DNA of 6,028 bases from MWBF01 sp040772005 (GTDB lineage: Bacteria; Chloroflexota; Anaerolineae; CG2-30-64-16). Location: positions 1-6,028 of the forward strand of contig JAXGYZ010000023.1 of the NCBI GenBank assembly GCA_040772005.1, given 5' to 3'. Numbering within the stretch: position 1 is the first letter of the stretch; each line of letters begins with the position of its first letter. Shown here piece after piece: positions 1 to 5,891 of this stretch. A program made the translations under genes and the position numbers. The notes under the pieces were generated by a model. The model worked only from the letters and a program-made list of their open reading frames with translations. It was not told where the DNA came from and did not search any database.

Positions 1-19
1 GTAATTCTCGGATAGGCTC

Positions 20-925
20 TCACTTCTGGGCTTCCGTCGCCGGCTCGCCCGGGCGAATCAGCAGGACGGGCAGCGAAGTACGCCGAACCACCTCGAGCGC
101 CACGCTGCCGAAGATCAGGCGTACGACTCCGGTCCGACCGTGGGTCGCCATCACGATCAGCCTCGGCTCCAGCGTTGCACCCTGGTACACGATGACATCG
201 GCCGGCCAACCTTCCCGCAGGATGGTCTCCACCGACAGACCGTCGCTGCGCAGGCGCTCGGCCACTGCACTCAGGTATGACTCGGCTTCCCCCTTGTCCT
301 CCGCAAGAACCCCCTGGACCAGGCCTATCTCGGGATAGTAGTATGCTCCCACCGGTGGCTCAGTCGCATGCAGCAGCAGGATAGTGCTCCCGAACGCCTT
401 GGCGAGGGTTGCGGCGTGAGGCAGCGCCGCTTCAGCGAACGGAGAGCCGTCCAGCGGGACCAACACGGACGCCTGTGCGGGCTCCGGTCCCAGCATCGCG
501 ATCTCACCGGAAGGCCGCACCAGGAGAACGGGAACCGGGCTCTGTGCCAGCACCTTTTCCGCGACCGAGCCGTAGATCCAGCGTCCCAGGCCCGAACGAC
601 CGTGGGTGCACATGATCACGAGGTCGGCATTGCGCAGGCTGATCTCCAGGAGGATGGCCTCTGCCGCGTCGCCGTAGGGTACGGCAATCTCCACGCTCAG
701 TCCCCGTTCGGACAGCCCGGCGGCCAGGGCGGCCAGGTACGCCTGGTCTTCGGCAATCGCCTGAAGCTGTGCGGGCCCGGAGTCTGTGCCTGGCAAGGCC
801 GAGACGCTCGCCGCGCGCAGCAGGATGATGTGGGACCGGTTGGCCTCCGCAAGGCTGGCGGCCATCGGCAGCGCCCGCTCACTGAACTTCGAGCCGTCCA
901 GCGGCACAAGAATTGTGTTGTACAT
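20..925 (-). CDS. Tandem-domain universal stress protein (UspA family)
   Basis: A 301-residue soluble protein made of two complete UspA domains, about residues 1-138 and 151-292. Each opens with a VLVPLDGS-type beta-strand/Asp motif (ILVPLDGS at 5-12, VLVPLDGS at 154-161). Each ends with the nucleotide-binding loop G-x9-G-S: THG-x9-GS at 107-120 and 260-274, followed by a hydrophobic VPVLLVRP or LPVLLIRP strand. The first Gly of the classical G-x2-G-x9-G(S/T) motif is Cys106 in domain 1 and Ala in domain 2, but the rest is intact, so ATP binding is plausible. Tandem Usps generally act as cytoplasmic stress or energy-state factors; the specific role here is unknown. I start at ATG 925, not the in-frame TTG at 943, because an AGAGGAGG site lies 7 nt before the ATG and overlaps the TTG-start reading. 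It is the last gene of the minus-strand operon, 33 nt after the ferredoxin stop. Confidence 0.95.
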   Translation of the reverse strand: MYNTILVPLDGSKFSERALPMAASLAEANRSHIILLRAASVSALPGTDSGPAQLQAIAEDQAYLAALAAGLSERGLSVEIAVPYGDAAEAILLEISLRNADLVIMCTHGRSGLGRWIYGSVAEKVLAQSPVPVLLVRPSGEIAMLGPEPAQASVLVPLDGSPFAEAALPHAATLAKAFGSTILLLHATEPPVGAYYYPEIGLVQGVLAEDKGEAESYLSAVAERLRSDGLSVETILREGWPADVIVYQGATLEPRLIVMATHGRTGVVRLIFGSVALEVVRRTSLPVLLIRPGEPATEAQK

Positions 926-932
926 GAAAGCG

Positions 933-940
933 CCTCCTCT
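933..940 (-). promoter_or_regulatory. Ribosome binding site deciding the UspA start
   Basis: AGAGGAGG on the minus strand sits 7 nt before ATG 925. The alternative TTG start at 943 would lie upstream of this site and lack one of its own, so the ATG is preferred. The protein then begins MYNTILVPLDGS, the normal N-terminus of a Usp domain. Confidence 0.8.
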
Positions 941-958
941 CAAATCGCGCCTGGGCTA

Positions 959-1477
959 TTATCCAATCCGGCCCCAGCGATGGTGATGGCCGCCGCGCGG
1001 CCTGTGTAACGCAGCCCGGCCCGGTGCTGGCGAGCGCGGACTTGCCGGCAGGATGGCGCCTGCGCGGTATGAATGCCAGGCGGCCAGCACCTCCGGCAGC
1101 AGTTCGCGTGCCGCCCATACCAACGCGCCGCCGACAGCCGGCCAGAACCGGCTGCGCTGTGATGCGGCTGGCAGCACTTCCACCTCTGGCCGGCCCGCCA
1201 GGGTCGTGGCCGCCGGCGCAGTCAGCGCCATGGGAGCCGCAGGGATCGGGGCCGGCCTAACCTGCGGCTGGATGAGCGCGTAGGGTGGCGCAGCGGCTTC
1301 GAGCGCGCGGATCGCGCCCTGTGGACACGCCCTGGCGCAACTGCCACAATCGATACAGAGCGCATCATCGATCCGCGCCCGCCCAGCCACGAGCTGAATC
1401 GCCTCAACGGGGCACGCATCCATGCAGGCCCCACAGCCCGTGCAGATCGTCTCGTCAACCCGATACATCTGGTACAT
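959..1477 (-). CDS. Two-cluster 4Fe-4S ferredoxin with a long C-terminal extension
   Basis: A 172-residue protein. Residues 1-55 form a bacterial-type 2[4Fe-4S] ferredoxin with two C-x2-C-x2-C-x3-C-P motifs: Cys12, 15, 18, 22 and Cys41, 44, 47, 51. This indicates a low-potential cytoplasmic electron carrier. The remaining 115 or so residues are unusual: a Pro/Ala-rich linker (about 62-105), a hydrophobic, Trp-containing helix (about 111-136), then a Pro/Arg-rich tail with a HHH triplet near the end (164-166). The helix could be a protein-docking or membrane-surface element; no family is recognised for it. The start is ATG 1477, with GAGGAGG 7 nt upstream; the in-frame TTG at 1483 is only 1 nt from that site. 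It lies between the RACo-like gene (102-nt gap) and usp (33-nt gap). Its place after a [2Fe-2S] activator suggests, by inference only, that it feeds electrons to it. Confidence 0.9.
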   Translation of the reverse strand: MYQMYRVDETICTGCGACMDACPVEAIQLVAGRARIDDALCIDCGSCARACPQGAIRALEAAAPPYALIQPQVRPAPIPAAPMALTAPAATTLAGRPEVEVLPAASQRSRFWPAVGGALVWAARELLPEVLAAWHSYRAGAILPASPRSPAPGRAALHRPRGGHHHRWGRIG

Positions 1478-1484
1478 CTTCAAG

Positions 1485-1491
1485 CCTCCTC
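1485..1491 (-). promoter_or_regulatory. Ribosome binding site deciding the ferredoxin start
   Basis: GAGGAGG on the minus strand, 7 nt before ATG 1477 but only 1 nt before the in-frame TTG at 1483. The spacing makes ATG 1477 the likely initiation codon, removing two residues from the longest reading. Confidence 0.75.
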
Positions 1492-1552
1492 GGCCAGAGG
1501 TGTGCTTCGCCCATCCTTGCAGTCCTGGAAAACCGACGACAGGGCGGAGCAG

Positions 1553-1572
1553 AGCGGCCTGTTCTCGCCGCT
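1553..1572 (-). repeat. Hairpin in the RACo-ferredoxin gap
   Basis: Perfect 6-bp GC-only-but-one inverted repeat, AGCGGC / GCCGCT with an 8-nt loop, starting 7 nt after the RACo-like stop codon in the longest gap of the operon. No T-run follows directly (a TTTT lies about 20 nt further on), so it is not a canonical intrinsic terminator. It could be a weak attenuator or an mRNA-processing or stability element that adjusts the ferredoxin and Usp levels; this is inference, and chance is possible for so short a stem. Confidence 0.35.
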
Positions 1573-1579
1573 TGCCGTG

Positions 1580-3220
1580 CTAGTGCCAGCGCCTGAGATA
1601 CAGTTCCTCCACATACTCGTCGAGAAAGGCCTCCTGTTCGGACAGCTTGACATGCTCGATCCGGGAAACGATGCGCTCGGCGTCTGCGCGTCGCTGCCGC
1701 GACAGCAGCATCTGTCTGGCACCGGTCAGGGCGGCGTTGCCACTCTTGACCAGCTTGTCTTCGCCATCCGGCAGGAGGCCGATGGCTACGGCGCTCTCCA
1801 GGTTGGCGTAGTTGGCAAAGCCGCCGGCCAGAAAGATGCACTCCAGGCCAGCCAGGTCCACGCCATACTCGCGCATCAAGGCTCGCTGGTTGAGAGCTGC
1901 GCCGCCCTTAGCCAGCCGCAGCTCGTAGATGTCTTTCTGCGATATAGTGATCCTGGCCGCGTTCTGGCAGATCGCAAACTGGTTGTTCGAGCGATAGGGT
2001 GCGGCGAGCCTCCCGCGCCGGTCGATGATGCCTGCCCTCAACATCTCGGCCAGCAGGTCAATCAGCCCTGAGCCGCAGACACCGATGGGCGCCCTCGCCC
2101 CGATCGTCTCATAGCGGACCCGGCCTTGGTCGATCCAGATGTTCTTGATCGCACCCTGGATTGCGCCGGTGCCGCAGCTAACCCCCGTGCCTTCAAAGGC
2201 GCCGCCGGCGGCGTTGGAGGCAGCCACGATACGGTCCCGGGTCCCGACTGCGACTTCGCCGTTGGTGCCGATATCCACTACCATAGAAGGCTTCTGCCCC
2301 TGATAGATGTCACAGGCGAGGATCACGCCCAGGCAGTCAGCGCCGACCTGCCCTCCCACGAGCGGTGCGCCGTAGACATTGGCGCGCGGATGGACCTGCA
2401 AGCCCAGTGCCAGTGCCGTCTCATTGATCGGCTCCTTGCATTCCGGCTCGTAGGGGCTTGTGCCCAGCGAATGGACACTGCGACCGAAGAACAGGTTGCG
2501 CATCGTGGGATTGCCCACCACAACGACCTCATAGATATGCTCTCTCAGGTTCCTGCCTTGGTCCTCCGCGGCATCCTGCAGCATATCATTGACGGCCTCC
2601 ACGACAATCCTCTGGAGCCGGGCGAGTCCGTCCGTGTGTTCGTCCGCATAGCCGATGCGAGAGATTACATCGTTGCCATAGCTTGCCTGCGGGTTTCGGC
2701 GGGCCTGGGTCACAATGACCTCGCCGCTTTCGACATCCAGCAATTGGGCTACCAGCGTCGTTGTTCCAATGTCGACGGCCAAACCCAGAAGTTCCCCTTC
2801 GTACTGGCCGAGGCTTGCACCCGGTCGTCCCTCGAGCCATACCCGGTCGTCGCGGCGGTAGATGAAGGGGTCCAGCGGGACCTGTCCCCTCGTGCTCTCG
2901 GTCAGCACGGTGTATTCGCCCACAGCCTTGGCAAAGACATAGATGTCCTGATCGTCGGCGATGACCTGCGCCTGGCACGCCAGACGCTCGTCCGCCGCGA
3001 GAGGCAGATTGCGTTCGGCCTGCGTCTTTTCGGCCAGACTTTCCGCGCCCCGATCGAGTCTGACGATGCACTTTCCACATTGCCCGCGACCACCACACTC
3101 GCTGTGGATATGGATGCCGAGCCTGAGCGCATGGTCCCACACTGTTGACCCCACGCAGATGCCGATGCCGTCCCTGCCCCTGGCATATTGGGGAAAGATG
3201 ACCTTGTGTTCAGGATTCAT
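1580..3220 (-). CDS. RACo-like corrinoid activation protein: [2Fe-2S] ferredoxin + ASKHA ATPase (DUF4445)
   Basis: A 546-residue cytoplasmic protein of the reductive activator of corrinoid proteins family (RACo/AcsV/RamA-like function; DUF4445). Residues about 5-100 are a plant-type [2Fe-2S] domain with Cys42, Cys48, Cys51 and Cys82 (C-x5-C-x2-C-x30-C). A linker follows, then from about 146 the ASKHA (actin/Hsp70-fold) ATPase: phosphate loop VDIGTTT at 149-155, the NPQASYGNDVISRI segment (176-189), VVGNPTM (234-240), a second loop VDIGTNGE (315-322), the GGAFEGTGVSCGTGAI region (339-354), CGSGLIDLL (382-390) and LAGGFANY (464-471). Family members use ATP to drive thermodynamically uphill reduction of Co(II) to Co(I) in corrinoid methyl carriers. 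ATG 3220 has GAAGGGA 8 nt upstream, lying over the end of the ZIP gene; the gap to that stop is 5 nt, so translation is probably coupled. At 546 residues it is on the short side for the family. The corrinoid partner is not in view. Confidence 0.92.
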   Translation of the reverse strand: MNPEHKVIFPQYARGRDGIGICVGSTVWDHALRLGIHIHSECGGRGQCGKCIVRLDRGAESLAEKTQAERNLPLAADERLACQAQVIADDQDIYVFAKAVGEYTVLTESTRGQVPLDPFIYRRDDRVWLEGRPGASLGQYEGELLGLAVDIGTTTLVAQLLDVESGEVIVTQARRNPQASYGNDVISRIGYADEHTDGLARLQRIVVEAVNDMLQDAAEDQGRNLREHIYEVVVVGNPTMRNLFFGRSVHSLGTSPYEPECKEPINETALALGLQVHPRANVYGAPLVGGQVGADCLGVILACDIYQGQKPSMVVDIGTNGEVAVGTRDRIVAASNAAGGAFEGTGVSCGTGAIQGAIKNIWIDQGRVRYETIGARAPIGVCGSGLIDLLAEMLRAGIIDRRGRLAAPYRSNNQFAICQNAARITISQKDIYELRLAKGGAALNQRALMREYGVDLAGLECIFLAGGFANYANLESAVAIGLLPDGEDKLVKSGNAALTGARQMLLSRQRRADAERIVSRIEHVKLSEQEAFLDEYVEELYLRRWH

Positions 3221-3225
3221 GGATT

Positions 3226-3954
3226 CTATCCCTTCGAGGCAACGATTAGAACAGCGATCAGGATGCCCGTTCCCAGCGCAATCAGGGTGTACTTCTTTCT
3301 CTCCTTCTCAACCGCCGGAAGTAAATGGGATGCGCCGACATAGACCAATGCGCCGGCAGAGAGCGAAAGCAGCATCCCCAGGGCGAAACGGTCGATTTTC
3401 GCAATGAGCGGGAAGGAAACGAGCGTCCCCAGCGGCGTTGAGAGCGCCGCCGCCAGAAGCGCATACACAGCAGACCGGCGCCGGCCAAAGCCCGCTCGCT
3501 GTAGCAGCAGAAAGGTGACCACCCCTTCCGGGAATTCGTGCAACACCATGCCGATTGCCGCCAGGACACCGGTGAAGACGCTGACATTGAACGTCACGGA
3601 ATAAATGATGCCGTCGATTAACGAATGAAAGCCGATACCCAGCATGGGGATCACGCCGAGCGATAGGTCAGCGCACTCCCGCTCGTTGCAGACCACCCCG
3701 GTTAACAGGCGATTGAACAGGTAGATGCCCATGAACCCGGCTAACAGGTAGACCGGCGCGTCCTCGTTCATCGGAAAGGCCGTCGGGATGATGTGGATAA
3801 ACGAAACGGAGATCAACACCCCGGCGGCAAAGCTCATGAAGTAGACTGCATTTTGCTGCCCCCACTTCTCGTACTTCATGATGATGAAGATGCCGGACGC
3901 CGTTACGAGACAGGCCAGGGAGCTGGCCAGGATGACCGCACCGAACGTGCTCAT
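3226..3954 (-). CDS. ZIP-family divalent metal transporter
   Basis: A 242-residue integral membrane protein with about eight hydrophobic segments (roughly 4-24, 36-57, 67-88, 99-121, 126-151, 161-184, 187-211, 222-238), the ZIP topology and length. The metal-path signatures are present: HSLIDG at 110-115 in TM4 (family HNxxDG, Asn replaced by Ser) and HEFPEG at 139-144 in TM5 (family HExPHE or HNxPEG). Further His residues occur in TM2 (FIHIIP, His54) and at the end of TM7 (SHLLP, His210). ZIP proteins move Zn, Fe, Mn or related divalent metals into the cytoplasm; the substrate cannot be told from sequence. The TM3-TM4 loop lacks the usual His cluster and carries instead Cys89 and Cys94 in CNEREC. 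Start ATG 3954 has AAGAGGAG 9 nt upstream. It lies 27 nt after the DUF89 stop and 5 nt before the RACo-like start. Confidence 0.93.
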   Translation of the reverse strand: MSTFGAVILASSLACLVTASGIFIIMKYEKWGQQNAVYFMSFAAGVLISVSFIHIIPTAFPMNEDAPVYLLAGFMGIYLFNRLLTGVVCNERECADLSLGVIPMLGIGFHSLIDGIIYSVTFNVSVFTGVLAAIGMVLHEFPEGVVTFLLLQRAGFGRRRSAVYALLAAALSTPLGTLVSFPLIAKIDRFALGMLLSLSAGALVYVGASHLLPAVEKERKKYTLIALGTGILIAVLIVASKG

Positions 3955-3981
3955 GGGCCCAAACTCCTCTTACTCGATGGC

Positions 3982-4848
3982 TCACGCATCTCCCCTGCCC
4001 TGCTCCATGATTACCATACTGCCCGCGGGCACCCCGACGTGCTGCGCGATGACGTGGCACTTCACCTGGAGCAGGAAGAATATATCCCTGGGGTAGTCGC
4101 TGAGCGTCTCGTAATTGGCTTGTCCTTTCGCTACGATGAGGCTGGCCGCGTCGAATTGCGCGCGCAGCGTCGCCGAGCATTGGTCCAGGAGCGTCCCCGG
4201 GGCATTGCTGCCGTTGTCGATGATGTCCGCAACCCGATCCAGGCCGGCTTCCAGCGCGTCCTCGCGCAACGCATCGTTGAGAACAGGGCCACCCTTGACG
4301 ACGTAAGTCGTTGGCTTGGCCAGCGTCTCGATCAGTACACGATCAAAAACCGTCTCCCCCGCGTTGTCGGCCAGATAGAGGACACGGTCCGCATCCGCCA
4401 GACGCTTGCGAAAGGCCTCGAGATGATTGACGGCCAGCGGTCGCCGGAGCGCAGCAACGACCGCAGCCTCCAGCGCCGCCAGGTCGGGGGGCGCATTCGG
4501 TGGGCCGTAATCGATCAGGTTTCCAACGATTGCCAGGCGTACGGCGGTTTCCAACGGGTCATTGGCGGCTGCAGCCAGCGCGCTGAGATGCTCGTACAGG
4601 CGCAGCGCCCGGCGAGTGCTCTCTGCCTTCAGCGTGCGGTAAGGATCACCCACCCGCAGCGCTGCGCGTACGACGCCATGCACCTTGTAGGCAATCTCAG
4701 GCGGCGTTGCAGTCAGTCCTATCGTTTCCAGGATCCGCATCACCTGGTCGAGTATTGCGCGCTGTTCCCGTTCGTTTGCGCCGTTCATACGGGCGGCTTC
4801 GAGTGCCTGACGCAAGAAGCAGGGATAACAGTCGAGATAGTTTCTCAT
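3982..4848 (-). CDS. DUF89 / ARMT1-like metal-dependent phosphatase
   Basis: A 288-residue cytoplasmic protein matching the short prokaryotic branch of DUF89. Visible signatures: N-terminal C-x2-C followed by RQ (Cys7, Cys10, Arg13-Gln14); AIVGNLIDYG (106-115); the active-site DNAGE at 161-165; VKGGPVLNDA (184-193); IDNGSNAPGT (210-219) with Asp211; and KGQANYETL (241-249). The Asp/Asn residues of DNAGE and DNGS are expected metal and phosphate ligands. DUF89 enzymes are metal-dependent phosphatases linked to metabolite damage control, acting on sugar phosphates or related compounds; the real substrate here is unknown. Start ATG 4848 has AGGAGGG 12 nt upstream, slightly long spacing but the first residues MRNYLDCYPC are typical of the family. 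It is the first full-length gene of the minus-strand operon, 51 nt after the short CooC-like ORF and 27 nt before the ZIP gene. Confidence 0.92.
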   Translation of the reverse strand: MRNYLDCYPCFLRQALEAARMNGANEREQRAILDQVMRILETIGLTATPPEIAYKVHGVVRAALRVGDPYRTLKAESTRRALRLYEHLSALAAAANDPLETAVRLAIVGNLIDYGPPNAPPDLAALEAAVVAALRRPLAVNHLEAFRKRLADADRVLYLADNAGETVFDRVLIETLAKPTTYVVKGGPVLNDALREDALEAGLDRVADIIDNGSNAPGTLLDQCSATLRAQFDAASLIVAKGQANYETLSDYPRDIFFLLQVKCHVIAQHVGVPAGSMVIMEQGRGDA

Positions 4849-4860
4849 GTGTTTGGCGTG

Positions 4861-4870
4861 CCCTCCTATC
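4861..4870 (-). promoter_or_regulatory. Ribosome binding site of the DUF89 gene
   Basis: GATAGGAGGG on the minus strand, 12 nt before ATG 4848. The identical 10-mer precedes the divergent regulator at 5251-5260, where spacing is 7 nt. The longer spacing here may lower initiation efficiency. Confidence 0.6.
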
Positions 4871-4899
4871 CATGTGCTGTCCGGTGAGCCATGTTCATA

Positions 4900-5085
4900 T
4901 CAGTGCCGCGGATGGGCCAGCATTCGATCCAGCACATCTCTGATGCTTCGCGTCATCCCATCACTTGCGATCCGGCGTCCCGCAAACCCGGCCTGGAGCA
5001 CCTGCGGGTCGTAGCGCAAGGCCCCGACGACGTGAATCGCCTGCCTCTTCTCCGTGCCGAATCGGGATCTTGACCGGATATTCAT
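4900..5085 (-). pseudogene. Short ORF resembling the C-terminal end of a CooC/MinD-type ATPase (remnant or small protein)
   Basis: A 61-codon ORF in the same direction as the operon, 51 nt before DUF89. Residues about 16-57 (IHVVGALRYDPQVLQAGFAG, then RR and a helix ending DVLDRML) resemble the last part of CooC-type P-loop ATPases, where a strand such as GVIPYD is followed by E/QA-xLxGRPL and a final helix. The codons from about residue 15 to 36 mostly end in G or C, as in the neighbouring genes. The Walker A, switch I and switch II regions are absent, and the frame closes with a TGA at 5101-5103, so no full ATPase can extend upstream. No ribosome site precedes ATG 5085. A predicted promoter start lies about 42 nt upstream. 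I read it as a truncated gene left at the head of the operon; a small standalone protein or a chance ORF are the alternatives. The family assignment is from memory of motifs only. Confidence 0.4.
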
Positions 5086-5115
5086 CGTGCCACATCTTAG
5101 TCATGCGCTGTGCAG

Positions 5116-5132
5116 ATGCGAATCAGTTGCAT
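5116..5132. repeat. Imperfect 17-bp palindrome near the minus-strand start site
   Basis: ATGCGAATCAGTTGCAT: the outer four bases of each arm are perfectly complementary (ATGC/GCAT), with a further A-T pair inside. It covers the predicted transcription start (about 5127) of the operon promoter, a usual place for a repressor operator. The match is short and may be chance. Confidence 0.25.
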
Positions 5133-5133
5133 T

Positions 5134-5162
5134 ATGATAGCACCTTGTGTGCGGAGTGTCAA
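5134..5162 (-). promoter_or_regulatory. Sigma-70-type promoter of the minus-strand operon
   Basis: On the minus strand: -35 TTGACA (5162-5157), 17-bp spacer, -10 TATCAT (5139-5134). Predicted start about 5127, which gives a leader of about 42 nt to the short CooC-like ORF and about 280 nt to the DUF89 ATG. The -35 is a perfect consensus with ideal spacing. Confidence 0.75.
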
Positions 5163-5195
5163 CAACTAAATAGGTAAAAGAGCGTCATTGATGGG

Positions 5196-5208
5196 TTGTT
5201 TATAACAA
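5196..5208. promoter_or_regulatory. Candidate operator palindrome between the divergent promoters
   Basis: TTGTTTATAACAA: perfect 5-bp arms TTGTT/AACAA around TAT, in an AT-rich stretch. It ends 5 bp before the -35 box of the regulator promoter and lies 33 bp behind the operon -35 box. XRE-type HTH dimers bind such short palindromes, so autoregulation and control of the operon are plausible; this is inference from position and symmetry. Confidence 0.4.
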
Positions 5209-5213
5209 TATAC

Positions 5214-5242
5214 TTGACAGATTTATCTCGGCCTGCTATGCT
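5214..5242 (+). promoter_or_regulatory. Sigma-70-type promoter of the XRE-cupin gene
   Basis: -35 TTGACA (5214-5219), 17-bp spacer, -10 TATGCT (5237-5242). Predicted start about 5249, leaving a leader of about 19 nt that contains little more than the ribosome site. It faces away from the operon promoter; 51 bp separate the two -35 boxes. Confidence 0.8.
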
Positions 5243-5250
5243 GGGGCCAG

Positions 5251-5260
5251 GATAGGAGGG
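5251..5260 (+). promoter_or_regulatory. Ribosome binding site deciding a GTG start
   Basis: GATAGGAGGG ends 7 nt before GTG 5268. An ATG at 5263 is only 2 nt from the site and in another frame, so GTG is the start of the XRE-cupin protein. Confidence 0.75.
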
Positions 5261-5267
5261 GTATGCT

Positions 5268-5891
5268 GTGGAGAGCGAGCTTTTCTTGGGGCTCAGGCTG
5301 CGCGAACTGCGTCAGGAGCGGGGGCTGACCCAGAGAATGCTGGCCCAACTGGCGGGCGTATCTCCGAACGCGGTCAGCCTGATCGAGCGCGATGAGATCT
5401 CGCCGAGCGTCGCGACGCTGCAGCGTCTTGCCACCGCGCTCAACGTCAAGATGAGCTACTTCTTCGAAAATACAACCTTTGCTCGCGTTCTGTATGTCCG
5501 TGACAACCGGCGACCGGCCATACACGGCGCGGGCCTGACCATCGAGGGCCTGGGCTCGCGGCTGGATGGCCAGCAGATGGAACCGTTCTTCATCACGTTG
5601 GCGCCATGCGGGGAGGTGGGGTCAGGACAAGTTATGCACGCGGGGCACGAGTTCGTCTGCTGTCTGACCGGTTGCGTGCGTTACGAGATCGATGGAGAAC
5701 CATACACGCTGCTGCCCGGTGATTCGTTGTTGTTCGAAGCCAGCTTGCCGCATCGCTGGGAAAACCCGGGGCCTGAAGAAGCTCGGCTTTTGTTGGTGCT
5801 GCAGGCAGTGACCGGCGCACAGGAACCGGCGCGGCGACACTTCGCGGACTACCCTTCGGTGACCCATATCAGCGGCTCCCCCGCACCCTAG
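5268..5891 (+). CDS. XRE-family transcriptional regulator with C-terminal cupin domain
   Basis: A 207-residue protein starting at GTG. Residues 8-63 are an XRE/Cro-type helix-turn-helix: LRLRELRQERGLTQ, then LAQLAGVSPNAVSLIERDE with the recognition helix about 32-41, then ISPSVATLQRLATALNV. Residues about 104-178 form a small cupin barrel: MHAGHEFV with His124, His127 and Glu128, the PGD turn at 150-152, and LPHRWENPG with His162, the positions used for metal or ligand binding. Proteins of this layout sense a small molecule or metal through the cupin and control a few genes. The cupin carries Cys114, Cys131, Cys132 and Cys136, three of them in CCLTGC where Tyr, Val or Glu are more usual. It is divergent from the metal/redox operon with a shared promoter region, so local control is likely but not shown. 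Transcription start to GTG is about 19 nt. Confidence 0.93.
   Translation: MESELFLGLRLRELRQERGLTQRMLAQLAGVSPNAVSLIERDEISPSVATLQRLATALNVKMSYFFENTTFARVLYVRDNRRPAIHGAGLTIEGLGSRLDGQQMEPFFITLAPCGEVGSGQVMHAGHEFVCCLTGCVRYEIDGEPYTLLPGDSLLFEASLPHRWENPGPEEARLLLVLQAVTGAQEPARRHFADYPSVTHISGSPAP

Noticed and set aside
368..1009. A 213-codon plus-strand ORF antisense to the UspA gene
   Set aside because: Shadow of the tandem Usp; composition is Arg/Gln/His-rich and no ribosome site or motif is seen.
1455..1841. A 128-codon minus-strand ORF bridging the end of the RACo-like gene, the gap and the ferredoxin start
   Set aside because: It overlaps two well-supported genes in another frame and has Arg-rich, motif-free sequence; the gap is better read as a spacer with a hairpin.
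2126..3148. A 340-codon plus-strand ORF antisense to the RACo-like gene
   Set aside because: No family motif, and the minus strand encodes an intact [2Fe-2S]-ASKHA protein over the whole stretch.
3793..4887. A 364-codon plus-strand ORF antisense to DUF89 and part of the ZIP gene
   Set aside because: It is rich in Arg, Gln, His and Cys without recognisable motifs and lies opposite two genes with clear family signatures; long antisense ORFs are expected in GC-rich DNA.
5086..5127. Possible cobalamin or other riboswitch in the operon leader
   Set aside because: The leader before the short ORF is only about 42 nt and has no B12-box-like segment; the next 186 nt look coding.
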